A stretch of 64,000 nt of DNA from Pseudomaricurvus hydrocarbonicus (GTDB lineage Bacteria > Pseudomonadota > Gammaproteobacteria > Pseudomonadales > Cellvibrionaceae). A model generated the notes under the pieces. That model was not told where the DNA came from. It worked only from the letters and a program-made list of their open reading frames with translations, and searched no databases. The translations under genes were made by a program, and so were the position numbers. Below are positions 17,134 through 26,545 of this stretch, one piece after another; position 1 is the stretch's first letter; each line of letters starts with the position of its first letter. The stretch is from positions 103,789 through 167,788 of the forward strand of contig NZ_JAAONZ010000012.1 in NCBI RefSeq assembly GCF_011602365.1, in the 5' to 3' direction.

Positions 17134-19554
17134 TTATTGAAATTTGTAGGTTAACTGCACTGCCACAGTACGGGGCAGTGAGGTAAACCCCATTTGATCG
17201 GCAAAGGCGCCACCGGCGCCCGGAGTACTGGGACCATCCACAACACCGGAGACGATAAACTCATTGGTGAGGTTTTTACCCAGTAATTGCAGTTGCCACT
17301 TTTGATCCTGGCCGGCTAAATATACGCTGGCATCGACGGTGGTATAGCTGTCACGCATGGCGTGGGGGTTGGCGAACGCGGAGGCGTTGTAGCTGTCGGA
17401 ATACACGCTGTCTACCGCGATACCGTATTCCCAGCCATTGCTCAGGAAACCATCATAGCTTATGCCCAATGAGGCCGACCATTCTGGTGCCATCGCGGTT
17501 GGTTCGCCGCTGATGTCCTGGCCTGGCGTGCCATTGGTGCCTGGCACCACATCGGTACAGCCCTGAGACGCACTCTGACCTGCCCAGCAGGGGGCAACAA
17601 AGTCATCGTACTCCGCTTTGTTATAGGCCAGCGTGGTTCGTATAGACAGCCCCGGAACCGCATAAGGTGCATATTCAAGATCCATCTCAACGCCCGTGGT
17701 GTTGGCAGAACCGGCGTTCAGGGTAATGAATGCAAACGTTGGCGAGTTAAAGAAATCGACCTGTAAATCATCGTAGTCGTAGTTGTATACGGTAAAGTTC
17801 ATACGCAGTTGATTGTCGAGCAACGTCGTTTTAATCCCTGCTTCAAAACCTTGAGCCGTTTCAGGATCGAAAGTAAAGTCGGATTCGGATCCTCCCATAA
17901 AATCCGCTGAGTAAATGCCACTGTTGGAAAACCCACCCGATTTATACGCCGTCTTGTAAGACACATAGCCCATCACGTTTTCATTGATTTGCCAGCTGAG
18001 TGTGGCTTCGGGTGACCATTCCTCAAAACTCTGATCACCAATAGCCACTTCATTGGTACGCCAGATGCCTCCAAGTCCCGGGTTGTTGTAAGGGTGTACA
18101 AACTCGGATTCTTTAGTTTCATCTGTGTAACGTGCACCAATACTTAATTCCAAATCCTCAGTGAAATCATAGTTGACCTGAAAAAAAGGCGAGATTGTCT
18201 TACCATCCGTAAAACTGGATTTTTGACTGGCAACATGAACCAGATCCGGTGAGGGGGCTGCGCTGTTCATGAGTCCAGCCGTGGCCACCCACTGATCAAA
18301 TTGACGCTCGGTTTCCTGATACAGAATGCCGAGCATAAAGTTGAATGGGCCACTAAACTCGGAGGTCAGGCGAAGCTCTTCCGAAAAAGCTTCCCAGGTG
18401 TTTTTTTCAGTAGCAAAAGTTGCGGTGGGAATGGACTGAAAATCACCGGACAATCCAAATGTGTTTTTATTGTCCTGATAGTTAGTTACCGAGGTCAGCG
18501 TATAATTTTCGAAGTTGTATTCAATGTTGGCGGTTAACGCGTAGGATTCGTATTCGTTAAACAGCTCACCATTGCTGCGGGCATAAGGTAAGCTATTTGC
18601 CAGGACTGAAGGCATGTAATTTTGTGTGATGACAAAGTCATCACCACATCGGACATTTGGGTTAATGCCACCTACACCGCCGGGACAGTTAAAATGGGTG
18701 TAGTTCCAGGATGAGTTGTTGACTTCGGTTTTGGTGCTGGAGGCAGAAAATGTCATGGCCAGATTTTCACCCGGATCCACGGTGATCGTCAATCGGGCGA
18801 GGGTTTCTTCCTCGCCTGGGGCGTCGCGATTATCCGCTGGAGATACATCTTCAGTTACGTTCCCTGTGGCGACGTCATAGGCTGCGTAAGGTTGTACGGT
18901 CGATTGATTTTCAAAATAACCACCGTCCATATCACTGTGACGAACCGCCAAACGCGCGCCAACAGTTTCCGACAAGGGGCCAGAAATAATACCTTCTACG
19001 CGCGTCTGTTCGGATTCGAATTCATAGCCCGCTCGGGCGGTGGCTTCAAATTCTTCGGTAGGCTTGGCGGTGGTGAGCGATATTACGCCGGCGGTCGCAT
19101 TTTTACCGAAAAATAACGATTGTGGGCCTTTCAATAGTTCAATCTGTGCGAGATCGAACATGCCTTCGTTCAACACGCGGCCTTGTCCGAAGTATACGCC
19201 ATCCAGAATGACGGCAACGGACTGCTCAATGCCAATACTGGTGGAGCTGGAGCCAATACCTCTTAGAGTCATTTGAGCACCTGAGCCATTGGAGGAGCGC
19301 CCCACAAAAAACTGTGGTGACAAAGAGGCTATTTTTTCAAGGCTGGTCACATCAAATTTCTCAATGCGTTCCTGAGAAATGGCGCTCACGGTCAAGGGCG
19401 CATCTTGAAGGGTTTCTTCCCGCTTTCGGGCAGTGACGACAATTTCTTCCAGACCACCTCGAGCGGTGTAATCCGAGGTTTGGGCGAGTGTGGGTAAGCT
19501 TAGGCTTGAGCCTAAAATAACAGCAATGTGTGTTGACAACAGTTTTTTACGCAT
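17134..19554 (-). CDS. TonB-dependent outer-membrane receptor
   Basis: 806 aa outer-membrane receptor. The signal peptide ends near LPTLAQ (residue 25). The plug starts LEEIVVTARKREETLQD near residue 35, with MTLRGIGSSSTSIG and IELLKGPQSLFFGKNATAG near 100-155. The barrel ends AVQLTYKFQ; the last residue is Gln after Phe, slightly unlike the usual terminal aromatic. It is a single-gene unit with its own terminator. The MDR gene upstream is read in the same direction across a ~195-base gap. Substrate unknown; its place among steroid-like catabolic genes suggests uptake of a hydrophobic carbon source. Confidence 0.95.
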   Translation of the reverse strand: MRKKLLSTHIAVILGSSLSLPTLAQTSDYTARGGLEEIVVTARKREETLQDAPLTVSAISQERIEKFDVTSLEKIASLSPQFFVGRSSNGSGAQMTLRGIGSSSTSIGIEQSVAVILDGVYFGQGRVLNEGMFDLAQIELLKGPQSLFFGKNATAGVISLTTAKPTEEFEATARAGYEFESEQTRVEGIISGPLSETVGARLAVRHSDMDGGYFENQSTVQPYAAYDVATGNVTEDVSPADNRDAPGEEETLARLTITVDPGENLAMTFSASSTKTEVNNSSWNYTHFNCPGGVGGINPNVRCGDDFVITQNYMPSVLANSLPYARSNGELFNEYESYALTANIEYNFENYTLTSVTNYQDNKNTFGLSGDFQSIPTATFATEKNTWEAFSEELRLTSEFSGPFNFMLGILYQETERQFDQWVATAGLMNSAAPSPDLVHVASQKSSFTDGKTISPFFQVNYDFTEDLELSIGARYTDETKESEFVHPYNNPGLGGIWRTNEVAIGDQSFEEWSPEATLSWQINENVMGYVSYKTAYKSGGFSNSGIYSADFMGGSESDFTFDPETAQGFEAGIKTTLLDNQLRMNFTVYNYDYDDLQVDFFNSPTFAFITLNAGSANTTGVEMDLEYAPYAVPGLSIRTTLAYNKAEYDDFVAPCWAGQSASQGCTDVVPGTNGTPGQDISGEPTAMAPEWSASLGISYDGFLSNGWEYGIAVDSVYSDSYNASAFANPHAMRDSYTTVDASVYLAGQDQKWQLQLLGKNLTNEFIVSGVVDGPSTPGAGGAFADQMGFTSLPRTVAVQLTYKFQ

Positions 19555-19748
19555 GGGATCCCTCTGAATATAATCATTATAAGTATTAGAGTCACTGCGC
19601 TAATAACAGAGCGAGTGAGTATTTTATGGTATGAGGTGGTACCTTGATTGCACCATACCACTTTCTTTCTATAAAACAAGCATAATTGTTTTTAATATAT
19701 GGTGGCGGTGAGTTTAAGCTCCGCATTGAGCCGCTAGCCGGACGTGGT

Positions 19749-20765
19749 TCAGCAGAGTTTGACCAGGCTTTTTCCCAAATTGTTGCCTGTGAGCATCTGG
19801 CAAAATGCCTCAGCGGTGCTGGCAAGTCCGTGTGTTATATTCACTGGCGCGTGCAGTTGTTCAGCAGTTATCCAGTGACCAAGCACCTCCATGGCAGCTG
19901 AGTATTCTTCGACATAATCCGAAAACATAAAGCCCTCGGCTTTAGCTCGTTTAGTCACAAGTTCCCATAGATGGTGTATGCCAATGTGCTGTCCAGTTAA
20001 ATCATATTGGGAGATGGCCCCGCACAAAATGATACGGGCATTGAGGGCAATATGTTTAAGGGTTGTATCAAGCATATGGCCTCCTACATTATCGAAATAT
20101 ATATCAACGCCATTCGGCGCCATCTCCGCAAGAGCTTGATCCAGGCCCGGTGAAGCCTTGTAGTTGATCACATGGTCATAGCCGAGTTCCGATTGCAGCC
20201 ATTGACACTTCTCTTCCGAGCTGCTGATGCCAATGGTGCGGCAACCCAAAATTTTGCCTATTTGTCCAACCAGGCTGCCGACTCCTCCCGCTGCAGCGCT
20301 GACGAGCAAGGTATCGCCTGGCTTGGGTTGACCGATATTCATCAAACCGAAATAGGCGGTCATCCCCGAAGGACCCAAGGCGCTGAGGTAGTGTTCGGGA
20401 CCAAAATTTTCATTGGGCTGGATGATAGTCATCAGGTCGCTGCCATCAGCGATACTGTGAGTTTCCCAGGCTGTTCGTCCTACTACTAGTGATCCGATGG
20501 GGTAATCAGAGTGCAGAGATTCGGTAACCTCTCCCAACACAATGCTTTGGACTGGGGTGTCGAGGGGCATTTCAGACAAATAGTTGTCCGATGCGCCCGC
20601 ATTCATCCACTGCCGGAAACCGGCATCCAGAGACAGGAAAAGGTTTCGAATGAGAAACTGCCCCTCCTTTAAAGCGGGTAAGTCGGTTGCTTTCAGGGAG
20701 AAATGCTCAGGTTGTAACACACCGTTCGGGCGTCGAGCCAAAACTACTTGTTGTACGGTTGTCAT
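19749..20765 (-). CDS. MDR-superfamily NADP-dependent oxidoreductase (CurA type)
   Basis: 338 aa zinc-independent medium-chain reductase, a paralogue of the enzyme at 10461-11495. The ATG at 20765 is chosen because the product then starts MTTVQQVVLARRPNG like its relatives; the frame is open further upstream to 20849 without similarity. Key segments are LSLDAGFRQWMNAG near residues 48-61, SAAAGGVGSLVGQIGK near 150-165 and FDNVGGHMLDTTL near 222-235. It is predicted to reduce an alpha,beta-unsaturated ketone with NADPH. It diverges from an SDR gene at 21020, with a candidate operator between them. Confidence 0.92.
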   Translation of the reverse strand: MTTVQQVVLARRPNGVLQPEHFSLKATDLPALKEGQFLIRNLFLSLDAGFRQWMNAGASDNYLSEMPLDTPVQSIVLGEVTESLHSDYPIGSLVVGRTAWETHSIADGSDLMTIIQPNENFGPEHYLSALGPSGMTAYFGLMNIGQPKPGDTLLVSAAAGGVGSLVGQIGKILGCRTIGISSSEEKCQWLQSELGYDHVINYKASPGLDQALAEMAPNGVDIYFDNVGGHMLDTTLKHIALNARIILCGAISQYDLTGQHIGIHHLWELVTKRAKAEGFMFSDYVEEYSAAMEVLGHWITAEQLHAPVNITHGLASTAEAFCQMLTGNNLGKSLVKLC

Positions 20766-20872
20766 AGGGATATCGCCATTATTGTGTTTATTTTTATAGT
20801 GCAGCTTGGGGTCAGGTTGCGACTTTGATCGCAATTTTATGGTTGCCAAGCAGCCGGTTTTACAACAATATA

Positions 20873-20890
20873 AAACAGTCTAGATTGTTT
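20873..20890. promoter_or_regulatory. Candidate operator dyad between divergent MDR and SDR genes
   Basis: AAACAGTCTAGATTGTTT is a palindrome (AAACA-N2-CTAG-N2-TGTTT) that matches the site at 2259-2276 at 17 of 18 positions. It lies 108 bases before the MDR start and 130 bases before the SDR start, so one bound regulator could control both. The regulator is unknown. Confidence 0.45.
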
Positions 20891-21019
20891 GTGAATATTT
20901 TTGTGCATATTTATTGTCGGTAAGACAGAAGTTGAGATTTTAAGCACTATGTTCTAGCGCGAGTAAACACTCTAGGACGTCACTGATAACACACTGATAT
21001 AACTATAAAAGGAATAAGC

Positions 21020-21781
21020 ATGTCTCGTTTAAATAATAAAGTAGCACTCATTACCGGAGCAGCCTCCAATCCTGGGTTAGGGCGTGCGATAGCACTCACT
21101 TTTGCACGGGAAGGGGCCAAACTTGTGATCAGTGACGTTAACGCAGAAGGGTTAGCCAGCTGCTATGAAGAAGTTAAAGCTTTGGGCGGGGAGGTACTTC
21201 AGCTGCATCAGGACGTGACCTCTGAGTCGGGTTGGGAAGAAGCGATTTCGGCGGCCGAGGCGGAGTATGGCCAACTGGACATTCTGGTGAATAATGCAGG
21301 CATTGCGGTGCTCAGAAACACCGACGAAATGACATTGGAAGATTTTGAACGGCAAATGAGAGTAAATATGACCAGTGTCTTTTTGGGCTGCAAACACGGT
21401 GTAAAAGCCATGCGCAGAGCAGGAGGGGGTTCGATCATCAATTTGTCTTCAGTCGCCGGGCTGGTGGGGATACCGGGGACGGGTGCCTACGGGGCCAGCA
21501 AAGGCGGCGTACGCTTGTTGTCCAAAACGGTTGCTTTGGAAAATGCGCGTCAGAATATCCGCTGCAATTCGATTCATCCGGGGGTCATTTGGACCAATAT
21601 CCAGCAAGACGCTATTCGGGATAACCCCGGTCAATACGAAATTATTAACGACTCTATTCCGATGGGACGTATGGGGCAACCCGAAGATGTGGCAAATTGT
21701 GCATTGTTTCTTGCTTCGGATGAATCCAGTTACGTCTCAGGGGTGGAGCTGACAGTCGACGGATGTTTAACGGCCCAGTAA
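21020..21781 (+). CDS. SDR family oxidoreductase
   Basis: 253 aa classical short-chain dehydrogenase. The cofactor loop TGAASNPGLG has two extra residues compared with the usual TGxxxGIG. NNAGIAV near residue 90, Ser in LSSVAG, and Y-G-A-S-K in GTGAYGASKGGV are all intact, followed by CNSIHPGV and VDGCL. The sequence style is that of 3-beta/17-beta-hydroxysteroid dehydrogenase-like SDRs, but this subgroup is broad. It diverges from the MDR reductase and is followed by an NTF2-like gene. An AAAGGA Shine-Dalgarno stands before the ATG. Confidence 0.9.
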   Translation: MSRLNNKVALITGAASNPGLGRAIALTFAREGAKLVISDVNAEGLASCYEEVKALGGEVLQLHQDVTSESGWEEAISAAEAEYGQLDILVNNAGIAVLRNTDEMTLEDFERQMRVNMTSVFLGCKHGVKAMRRAGGGSIINLSSVAGLVGIPGTGAYGASKGGVRLLSKTVALENARQNIRCNSIHPGVIWTNIQQDAIRDNPGQYEIINDSIPMGRMGQPEDVANCALFLASDESSYVSGVELTVDGCLTAQ

Positions 21782-21931
21782 AAGTGATTGAAGACATTAT
21801 TAACGATGTTTAATCCGTGAGAGCAACCCATTATCAACGATGCGTTGAGCAGAGCGCCGTGTGTGTCGATTGGGTTGTTTTCAAGTATCAGAACGTGATT
21901 GTAAAAATTATAAATAGAGTGAGAGGTGTTT

Positions 21932-22363
21932 ATGGAAGATATGAAAAAACTTGTACATGAGCGCGATATTAAAAACGTATTAATTGAATACGCAACCGCA
22001 CTGGATTCAAAAATTTACGAGCGTTTGGAAAACGTTTTTTTACCAGACTCGTTGGCTGTATATTATGGTGTAGGTGAGTGTCAGGGGTTGGCAGAAATTA
22101 CAGCGTTGGTATCAGGAGTTTTGTCTCAGTGTGGTCAAACCCAGCACTTATTGAGTAATTATCAAATTCAAGTGGAAGGGCAGATCGCGTGGGCCAAGTG
22201 TTATCTTCAAGCCATACATGTGGGCAAAGGAGACTATGAAGGTGAGTTGATGACCGTATGGGGTGAATACAGTGATGAACTGAAATTGACTGATCAAGGT
22301 TGGCGTATTGCCCGGCGAGAATTAGAAACTTTACACTCTCAAGGGGATATCGGCCTGACTTGA
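21932..22363 (+). CDS. NTF2-like/SnoaL-like protein
   Basis: 143 aa protein with the cone-shaped NTF2-like fold. The start ERDIKNVLIEYATALDSKIYERLENVFLPD and the central HLLSNYQIQVEGQIAWAKCYLQA are typical of SnoaL_4-type members. Family members include ketosteroid isomerase, dehydratases, cyclases and many of unknown role. The catalytic Tyr/Asp set of true ketosteroid isomerase cannot be placed with confidence. ATG at 21932 is preferred because GAGAGG at 21921-21926 precedes it. It follows the SDR after 150 bases and precedes an MFS carrier. Confidence 0.78.
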   Translation: MEDMKKLVHERDIKNVLIEYATALDSKIYERLENVFLPDSLAVYYGVGECQGLAEITALVSGVLSQCGQTQHLLSNYQIQVEGQIAWAKCYLQAIHVGKGDYEGELMTVWGEYSDELKLTDQGWRIARRELETLHSQGDIGLT

Positions 22364-22712
22364 TTGCTGTGACAATGGCAAGTAGGAAAAAGGTTTTAAT
22401 GTGCGATTGATTATTTTCTTTGCGTAGACTCAGAGTGCTTTAGCAGAGGTTTGGGGCCGTCGACAACCACTTGATACAATAATTATCAAAGTCGTCGAAA
22501 GTGTAGACGCTTTTCTGAAATCCTCTTCTAAATGTAAAAGATTGATACAGATTTTATATTTGGTGGTGAGGTGTGATTTCGATACGGTCCCGTAAAAATA
22601 ATAAACATTCTTGCTGCATCTATAGCAGTGAATCACCTGGCAATCATAACTGTCTGTCAGTAATAGCGGTGAAAGTGATTTTCACGGTTATTGATCTTCA
22701 GAGGCATCTAAT
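22364..22712. other. Gene-free stretch before the MFS gene
   Basis: 349 AT-rich bases with no convincing coding frame on either strand. They may carry a promoter for the MFS gene. No terminator with a clear U-tract was seen. Confidence 0.5.
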
Positions 22713-23864
22713 ATGGCAAATGCAATGACGCAGCGCTTTTCAATTTTTCAAATAACTGTCGTGATCATTATGGGGATTATCGCAGGCTGTATTACCTCAA
22801 TCCAACCTCTCCTGCTGGGCGGCCTGCTTGAGCATCATCAACTCAGTGCCACACAGCTCGGGCACGCGGCAGCTGCCGAAACGCTAGGCTCTGTGGTGGT
22901 ATTGACACTGGCGGCAATATTTTTCAAACCTACCGGTTTAAGATCTAAGGTGGTGATTGCCCTGTTGATTGCAATGATTGTCAATAGTTGCACTGGCATG
23001 GTCAGTGGGGCTGGCATCATTGCGTTGAGGTTTCTCAATGGGGCGTGCTCGGGAATACTTTTTTGGGTGTTATTGGGCATGATGGCACGGGCTGCAGTGC
23101 CAAGTAGACTTTTTGCTATTTATGTTACTTTCCAGGCGGTTGTTTCTTTTGCGTTTGCCTTACTCATCCGAAAATGGTTGCTACCCGTTCACGGGCCCGC
23201 TGCAGGGTATGTGCTATTTGCTGCAGCCGACTTACTGCTGCTGTTCGCGGTAGTGGCGATGCCCTTGGTGTATCAGCAAAGCACTCAATCACCTACCTCA
23301 TGGCCCCCACTGAAGGGCATGATGGGGTTGGCGTCAGTTGGATTTTTGCTGGCGGCGGTTATGGGGTTTTGGGTTTATGTCTTACCGTTGGGCCAATATT
23401 TGGGGCACCCGAGTGAAGTTGTCGAGAGCGCTGTGAATATGGCCATTGGAGTGCAAATATTTGCTGGTATCTGCGCGGTGGTGTTGGCGAACAAACTGCA
23501 GCCCATCTCTACCTGTATTGGCGGGGCATTGATTATTATCGTCGCCATTGCAGTATTTATCAATATGACAGGTTGGGTAACCGTCTACGGTTCTCTCATG
23601 CTGTTTGCTTTTGTTTGGATGTTCATACCCTCATTTCAGTTGCCACTGCTGTTAGAGTTGGACCCTTCATTACGCAGCGCTATCTTCATTGGTACTGCAC
23701 AACAGGCGGGGGTCGTCATGGGACCCACACTCTCTTCCCAGATCATTAAGGTATCAACATTGAATGTGATTGCGCAAGCTGCCATTCTGTGTGCAGTGAT
23801 TTCCATAGTTCTGGTCATATTGGCGCGCGCGTTAACCGCTCCAGCGAAAGTTTCTGTGAGATGA
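22713..23864 (+). CDS. MFS-type transporter
   Basis: 383 aa inner-membrane protein with about 12 hydrophobic segments in the major-facilitator pattern. The first helix is FQITVVIIMGIIAGCITSI, and a helix-rich C-terminal half ends with a short cytoplasmic tail. The usual loop motif GxLaDrxGrr between helices 2 and 3 is not evident, so it belongs to a divergent MFS branch. The cluster context suggests uptake or efflux of a catabolic substrate or intermediate. The preceding SDR and NTF2-like genes are co-directional but separated by a 349-base gap, so it may have its own promoter. Confidence 0.8.
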   Translation: MANAMTQRFSIFQITVVIIMGIIAGCITSIQPLLLGGLLEHHQLSATQLGHAAAAETLGSVVVLTLAAIFFKPTGLRSKVVIALLIAMIVNSCTGMVSGAGIIALRFLNGACSGILFWVLLGMMARAAVPSRLFAIYVTFQAVVSFAFALLIRKWLLPVHGPAAGYVLFAAADLLLLFAVVAMPLVYQQSTQSPTSWPPLKGMMGLASVGFLLAAVMGFWVYVLPLGQYLGHPSEVVESAVNMAIGVQIFAGICAVVLANKLQPISTCIGGALIIIVAIAVFINMTGWVTVYGSLMLFAFVWMFIPSFQLPLLLELDPSLRSAIFIGTAQQAGVVMGPTLSSQIIKVSTLNVIAQAAILCAVISIVLVILARALTAPAKVSVR

Positions 23865-24082
23865 GATTTCGTTTGAGGCATGGAGTGTACAGAGGCCCAG
23901 CTAGGGTCGCTGTCGCTTTGCCTTACCTAAAGCTGACGAGATTCATTTGATGTTCAATGTTTTTATTATGCTTTCACATCCCTGTGAGTGACATTTTTAG
24001 AACGGTATTCCTTGGGGCTAAAGCAAAAGCCCGTCGTTTTGTCAGGCCTAATCCGTTCAAGCGCTGTGCAAAAATGAACCTC

Positions 24083-24487
24083 TTACTGATTGGGTTCCTC
24101 CACAAACTCAATCAAATTTCCTGCGCAATCGCGAAGAAAACAGCCTTTGCCAAATGCCTCTCGCACCACGAAGGCGACATCGGCGCCTTTCGCTTCCACT
24201 GCTAGCAGGAACTCTTCCAGATCGTCGACCTGAAAGGCCACGTGCTTGTTGCCGTGGGTCTGCAGATCGCTGATCGGCATGCGTCGCTCATCAGGCAGGG
24301 GATTGGCCTGGGTGGTTTCGAAGATTTCAAAGCGCAAAGGCCCCTTGCGTACCATCGCCACACGGGCGTTGGCCGGGGGGATTTCAAATCGCCGCTCGAC
24401 GTCAAAGCCGAGCACGTCATGGTACCACTGGAGCGCCTGCTCCAGATCCGGTACGTTGACGGCGCCATGGTGAAAACGAAAGTCCAT
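24083..24487 (-). CDS. VOC-superfamily (glyoxalase-like) protein
   Basis: 134 aa single-unit vicinal-oxygen-chelate protein with two beta-alpha-beta-beta-beta motifs. Likely metal ligands are the His pair of FRFHHGAVNV near residue 6, Glu in RFEIFE near 54, His in KHVAFQV near 83 and Glu in NLIEFVE near 129. VOC proteins include glyoxalase I, epimerases and ring-cleaving dioxygenases; this one is too short for a classical extradiol dioxygenase. Its ATG overlaps the TGA of the upstream hydrolase gene (bases 24485-24489), so translation is probably coupled. It is the last gene of the 28260-24083 leftward operon. Confidence 0.86.
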   Translation of the reverse strand: MDFRFHHGAVNVPDLEQALQWYHDVLGFDVERRFEIPPANARVAMVRKGPLRFEIFETTQANPLPDERRMPISDLQTHGNKHVAFQVDDLEEFLLAVEAKGADVAFVVREAFGKGCFLRDCAGNLIEFVEEPNQ

Positions 24488-25638
24488 CAGCCCATTTCCT
24501 TAAAGGTTTGTGCACACCAGTCGGCAATGTAGTCGCGCATACCGGTACCGTTGTCAGCACCACAGTGCTCAATTTCAAAATCGGCTTTGGTGAAAATCCG
24601 TTTGTGTCGTTTCACACAGTTAACCGCCTGGTCAAAAGAGCGATCGGCATTGCTGACGGGAATTTGTCGGTCGCCTGCACCGTGGGTGATGAGGAACGGC
24701 ATTTTCATTTTTTCGATCTGGCCGTCGAGCGTCACATTGGGCATGTAAGCCATGAAGTCTTCCATGTTGTCTTTGCCCCACACCCACATGACGTGATCCC
24801 AGTAGTGAGGCACTGGGTTTTCACCTTCATTTTTCATGCGTTCTTCCTGCCGCTGCCCCCAAAGATGGTTGGCCCCCATAACGGCACACAGGGCAAAGCG
24901 TGGCTCATTGGCGGCAGCGCGGGGGGCATAGTATCCACCCAGTGACAAGCCGAACATGCCTATTTTGTTTTCATCAACATCGGCACGTGATGCCAGGTAT
25001 TCGTAGGCTGGAGTGGCCCAGCGCTCGGTATCGTAGATGGCGGGCAGTCCGCGTTTTCGCAAGGCTTCACCGGTGCCCGGTTGATCGACAAACAGGGTGT
25101 AGATGCCGCGTTCCAGATTCGACTGGCCGTGACCAGCCATATTCACCTGTTCTTTCATCGAATCGAGTCCGTTGCAGGACACCAGCGCGGGGCGCTTGAT
25201 GCCACTGCCGTCGTGTACGAAGATGGCTGGGTAGCTGCTGCCTTCGTAGGGGATGTCTACAAAGTCGACGTGCAGGCCGCGCAGTTCAACGTGTTTGCGG
25301 TAAAGCTCCAGACCTTTGTCATAGGCTTCCCAGCGCGGGGCGTAGTCGCGTGATTGCATCCGTTCCGCTGACAGGTAATAGCCGGAGGCGCGACCGTATT
25401 TGGTCCCGGCTGAAAGCAGGTAGCCGGCGTCTTCATCGGCTTTGGCATTGGCTTCAACCTGCTTGGCAACCGCAATCCAGCTGTCAAACAACAGCGCCGT
25501 ACCCGCGTCTTCACCCTTGGCGGCGGCTTCGATAATGGGGCGGCAGGCTTCGTCAATTTCACCGTGATTACCGCCGCACACCAGTGCGAGGTTGACTTGC
25601 AGGTTCCATACGTAATTGCCTGGGAAAGGTTCAAACAT
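24487..25638 (-). CDS. Alpha/beta hydrolase (DHPON hydrolase/FrsA-like)
   Basis: 383 aa alpha/beta hydrolase with an extra helical N-terminal part of about 130 residues, as in 2,6-dihydroxypseudooxynicotine hydrolase and related C-C bond hydrolases. The nucleophile elbow is G-L-S-L-G-G near residue 230, an Asp is in HGAGDRQIP near 325, and a His in IEHCGADNG near 363 would finish the triad. CNGLDSMKEQ near 160 may form the oxyanion region. A hydrolase of this type can cleave a beta-diketone or an ester or lactone. It overlaps the VOC gene downstream and follows the SDR gene by 100 bases, all in one leftward run. Confidence 0.86.
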   Translation of the reverse strand: MFEPFPGNYVWNLQVNLALVCGGNHGEIDEACRPIIEAAAKGEDAGTALLFDSWIAVAKQVEANAKADEDAGYLLSAGTKYGRASGYYLSAERMQSRDYAPRWEAYDKGLELYRKHVELRGLHVDFVDIPYEGSSYPAIFVHDGSGIKRPALVSCNGLDSMKEQVNMAGHGQSNLERGIYTLFVDQPGTGEALRKRGLPAIYDTERWATPAYEYLASRADVDENKIGMFGLSLGGYYAPRAAANEPRFALCAVMGANHLWGQRQEERMKNEGENPVPHYWDHVMWVWGKDNMEDFMAYMPNVTLDGQIEKMKMPFLITHGAGDRQIPVSNADRSFDQAVNCVKRHKRIFTKADFEIEHCGADNGTGMRDYIADWCAQTFKEMG

Positions 25639-25738
25639 GTTGTACTCCTAATTTTTCTTACCCGGTCGACCAGCACCGTCTCAGCGGCCGTCCAGTTCAG
25701 TTTCAGTCAATGTTCGGCTTATAGCCTCAAGAATAGCC

Positions 25739-26545
25739 TCAGTCCGCTGTCCAGCCGCCATCGATGACCATGCTGGTACCGGTCATTAAGGCGGAGGCGT
25801 CGGATGCCAGAAAAACGAAGGCGCCCATCAGGTCTTCTACCTGACCGAGGCGACCTAATTTGATTTTGTTGAGTACGCTGTCGAGAAACGCTTTATTTTC
25901 GAAAAAGGGTTTGGTCAGCGGGGTTTCGATAAACGTGGGGGCGATGGTATTACTGCGAATGCCTGCGCTCGCCAAATCCAGAGCCATGGCTTTATTGAGG
26001 CCTTCGAGGCCCCATTTGGAAGCACAGTAAAGGGATCGCTCGGGACCACCCACATGTCCCATTTGCGAGCCGATGTGTATCAGTGAACCGCGGATCTGTT
26101 CAGTGATCATGCGCTGTGCCGCGGCCTGGGCAACAAAAAATGCGCTTTTCAGGTTCAGATTCATCACCGCATCGTAATCGTCTTCGGTAACGTCCTGCAT
26201 CGGTTTGGGACGATTGGTGCCGGCGTTGTTGATCAAAATATGGAAGGCAGGACGCTGCATAAAAAACTGCCGTACTGCGTCCAGATCCGAAACGTCCAGA
26301 ATCGCGGCCTCTGCCTTGCCATTTCCATCGCGTCCATCATCAGCATTGCAGATGGCGTAAGTGGCAGCGTTAATTTCCTGCGCGCTGCGGGACACCAGCG
26401 TCACCTCGGCCCCGGCTTGTGCCAGAGCCGCTGCAGCGGCTAAGCCAATACCGCGCCCCGCGCCAGTGACCAGAGCGCGTTTGCCGTCGAGACGGAAGCT
26501 GGGGGTGGCAGGAAGTTGGGGTGTCACCGTAATCTGTTCAGCCAT
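25739..26545 (-). CDS. SDR family oxidoreductase
   Basis: 268 aa short-chain dehydrogenase starting [28 protein letters not shown]. The ATG at 26543-26545 overlaps the end of the upstream histidinol-dehydrogenase-family gene by 8 bases. The frame is open further upstream but that part lies inside the other gene. TGAGRGIG binds cofactor, NNAGTN near residue 110 is normal, Ser is in IGSQMG, and Y-C-A-S-K is intact. The C-terminus has VIDGGW. The overlap implies translational coupling and use in the same pathway. The substrate is unknown. Confidence 0.9.
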   Translation of the reverse strand: MAEQITVTPQLPATPSFRLDGKRALVTGAGRGIGLAAAAALAQAGAEVTLVSRSAQEINAATYAICNADDGRDGNGKAEAAILDVSDLDAVRQFFMQRPAFHILINNAGTNRPKPMQDVTEDDYDAVMNLNLKSAFFVAQAAAQRMITEQIRGSLIHIGSQMGHVGGPERSLYCASKWGLEGLNKAMALDLASAGIRSNTIAPTFIETPLTKPFFENKAFLDSVLNKIKLGRLGQVEDLMGAFVFLASDASALMTGTSMVIDGGWTAD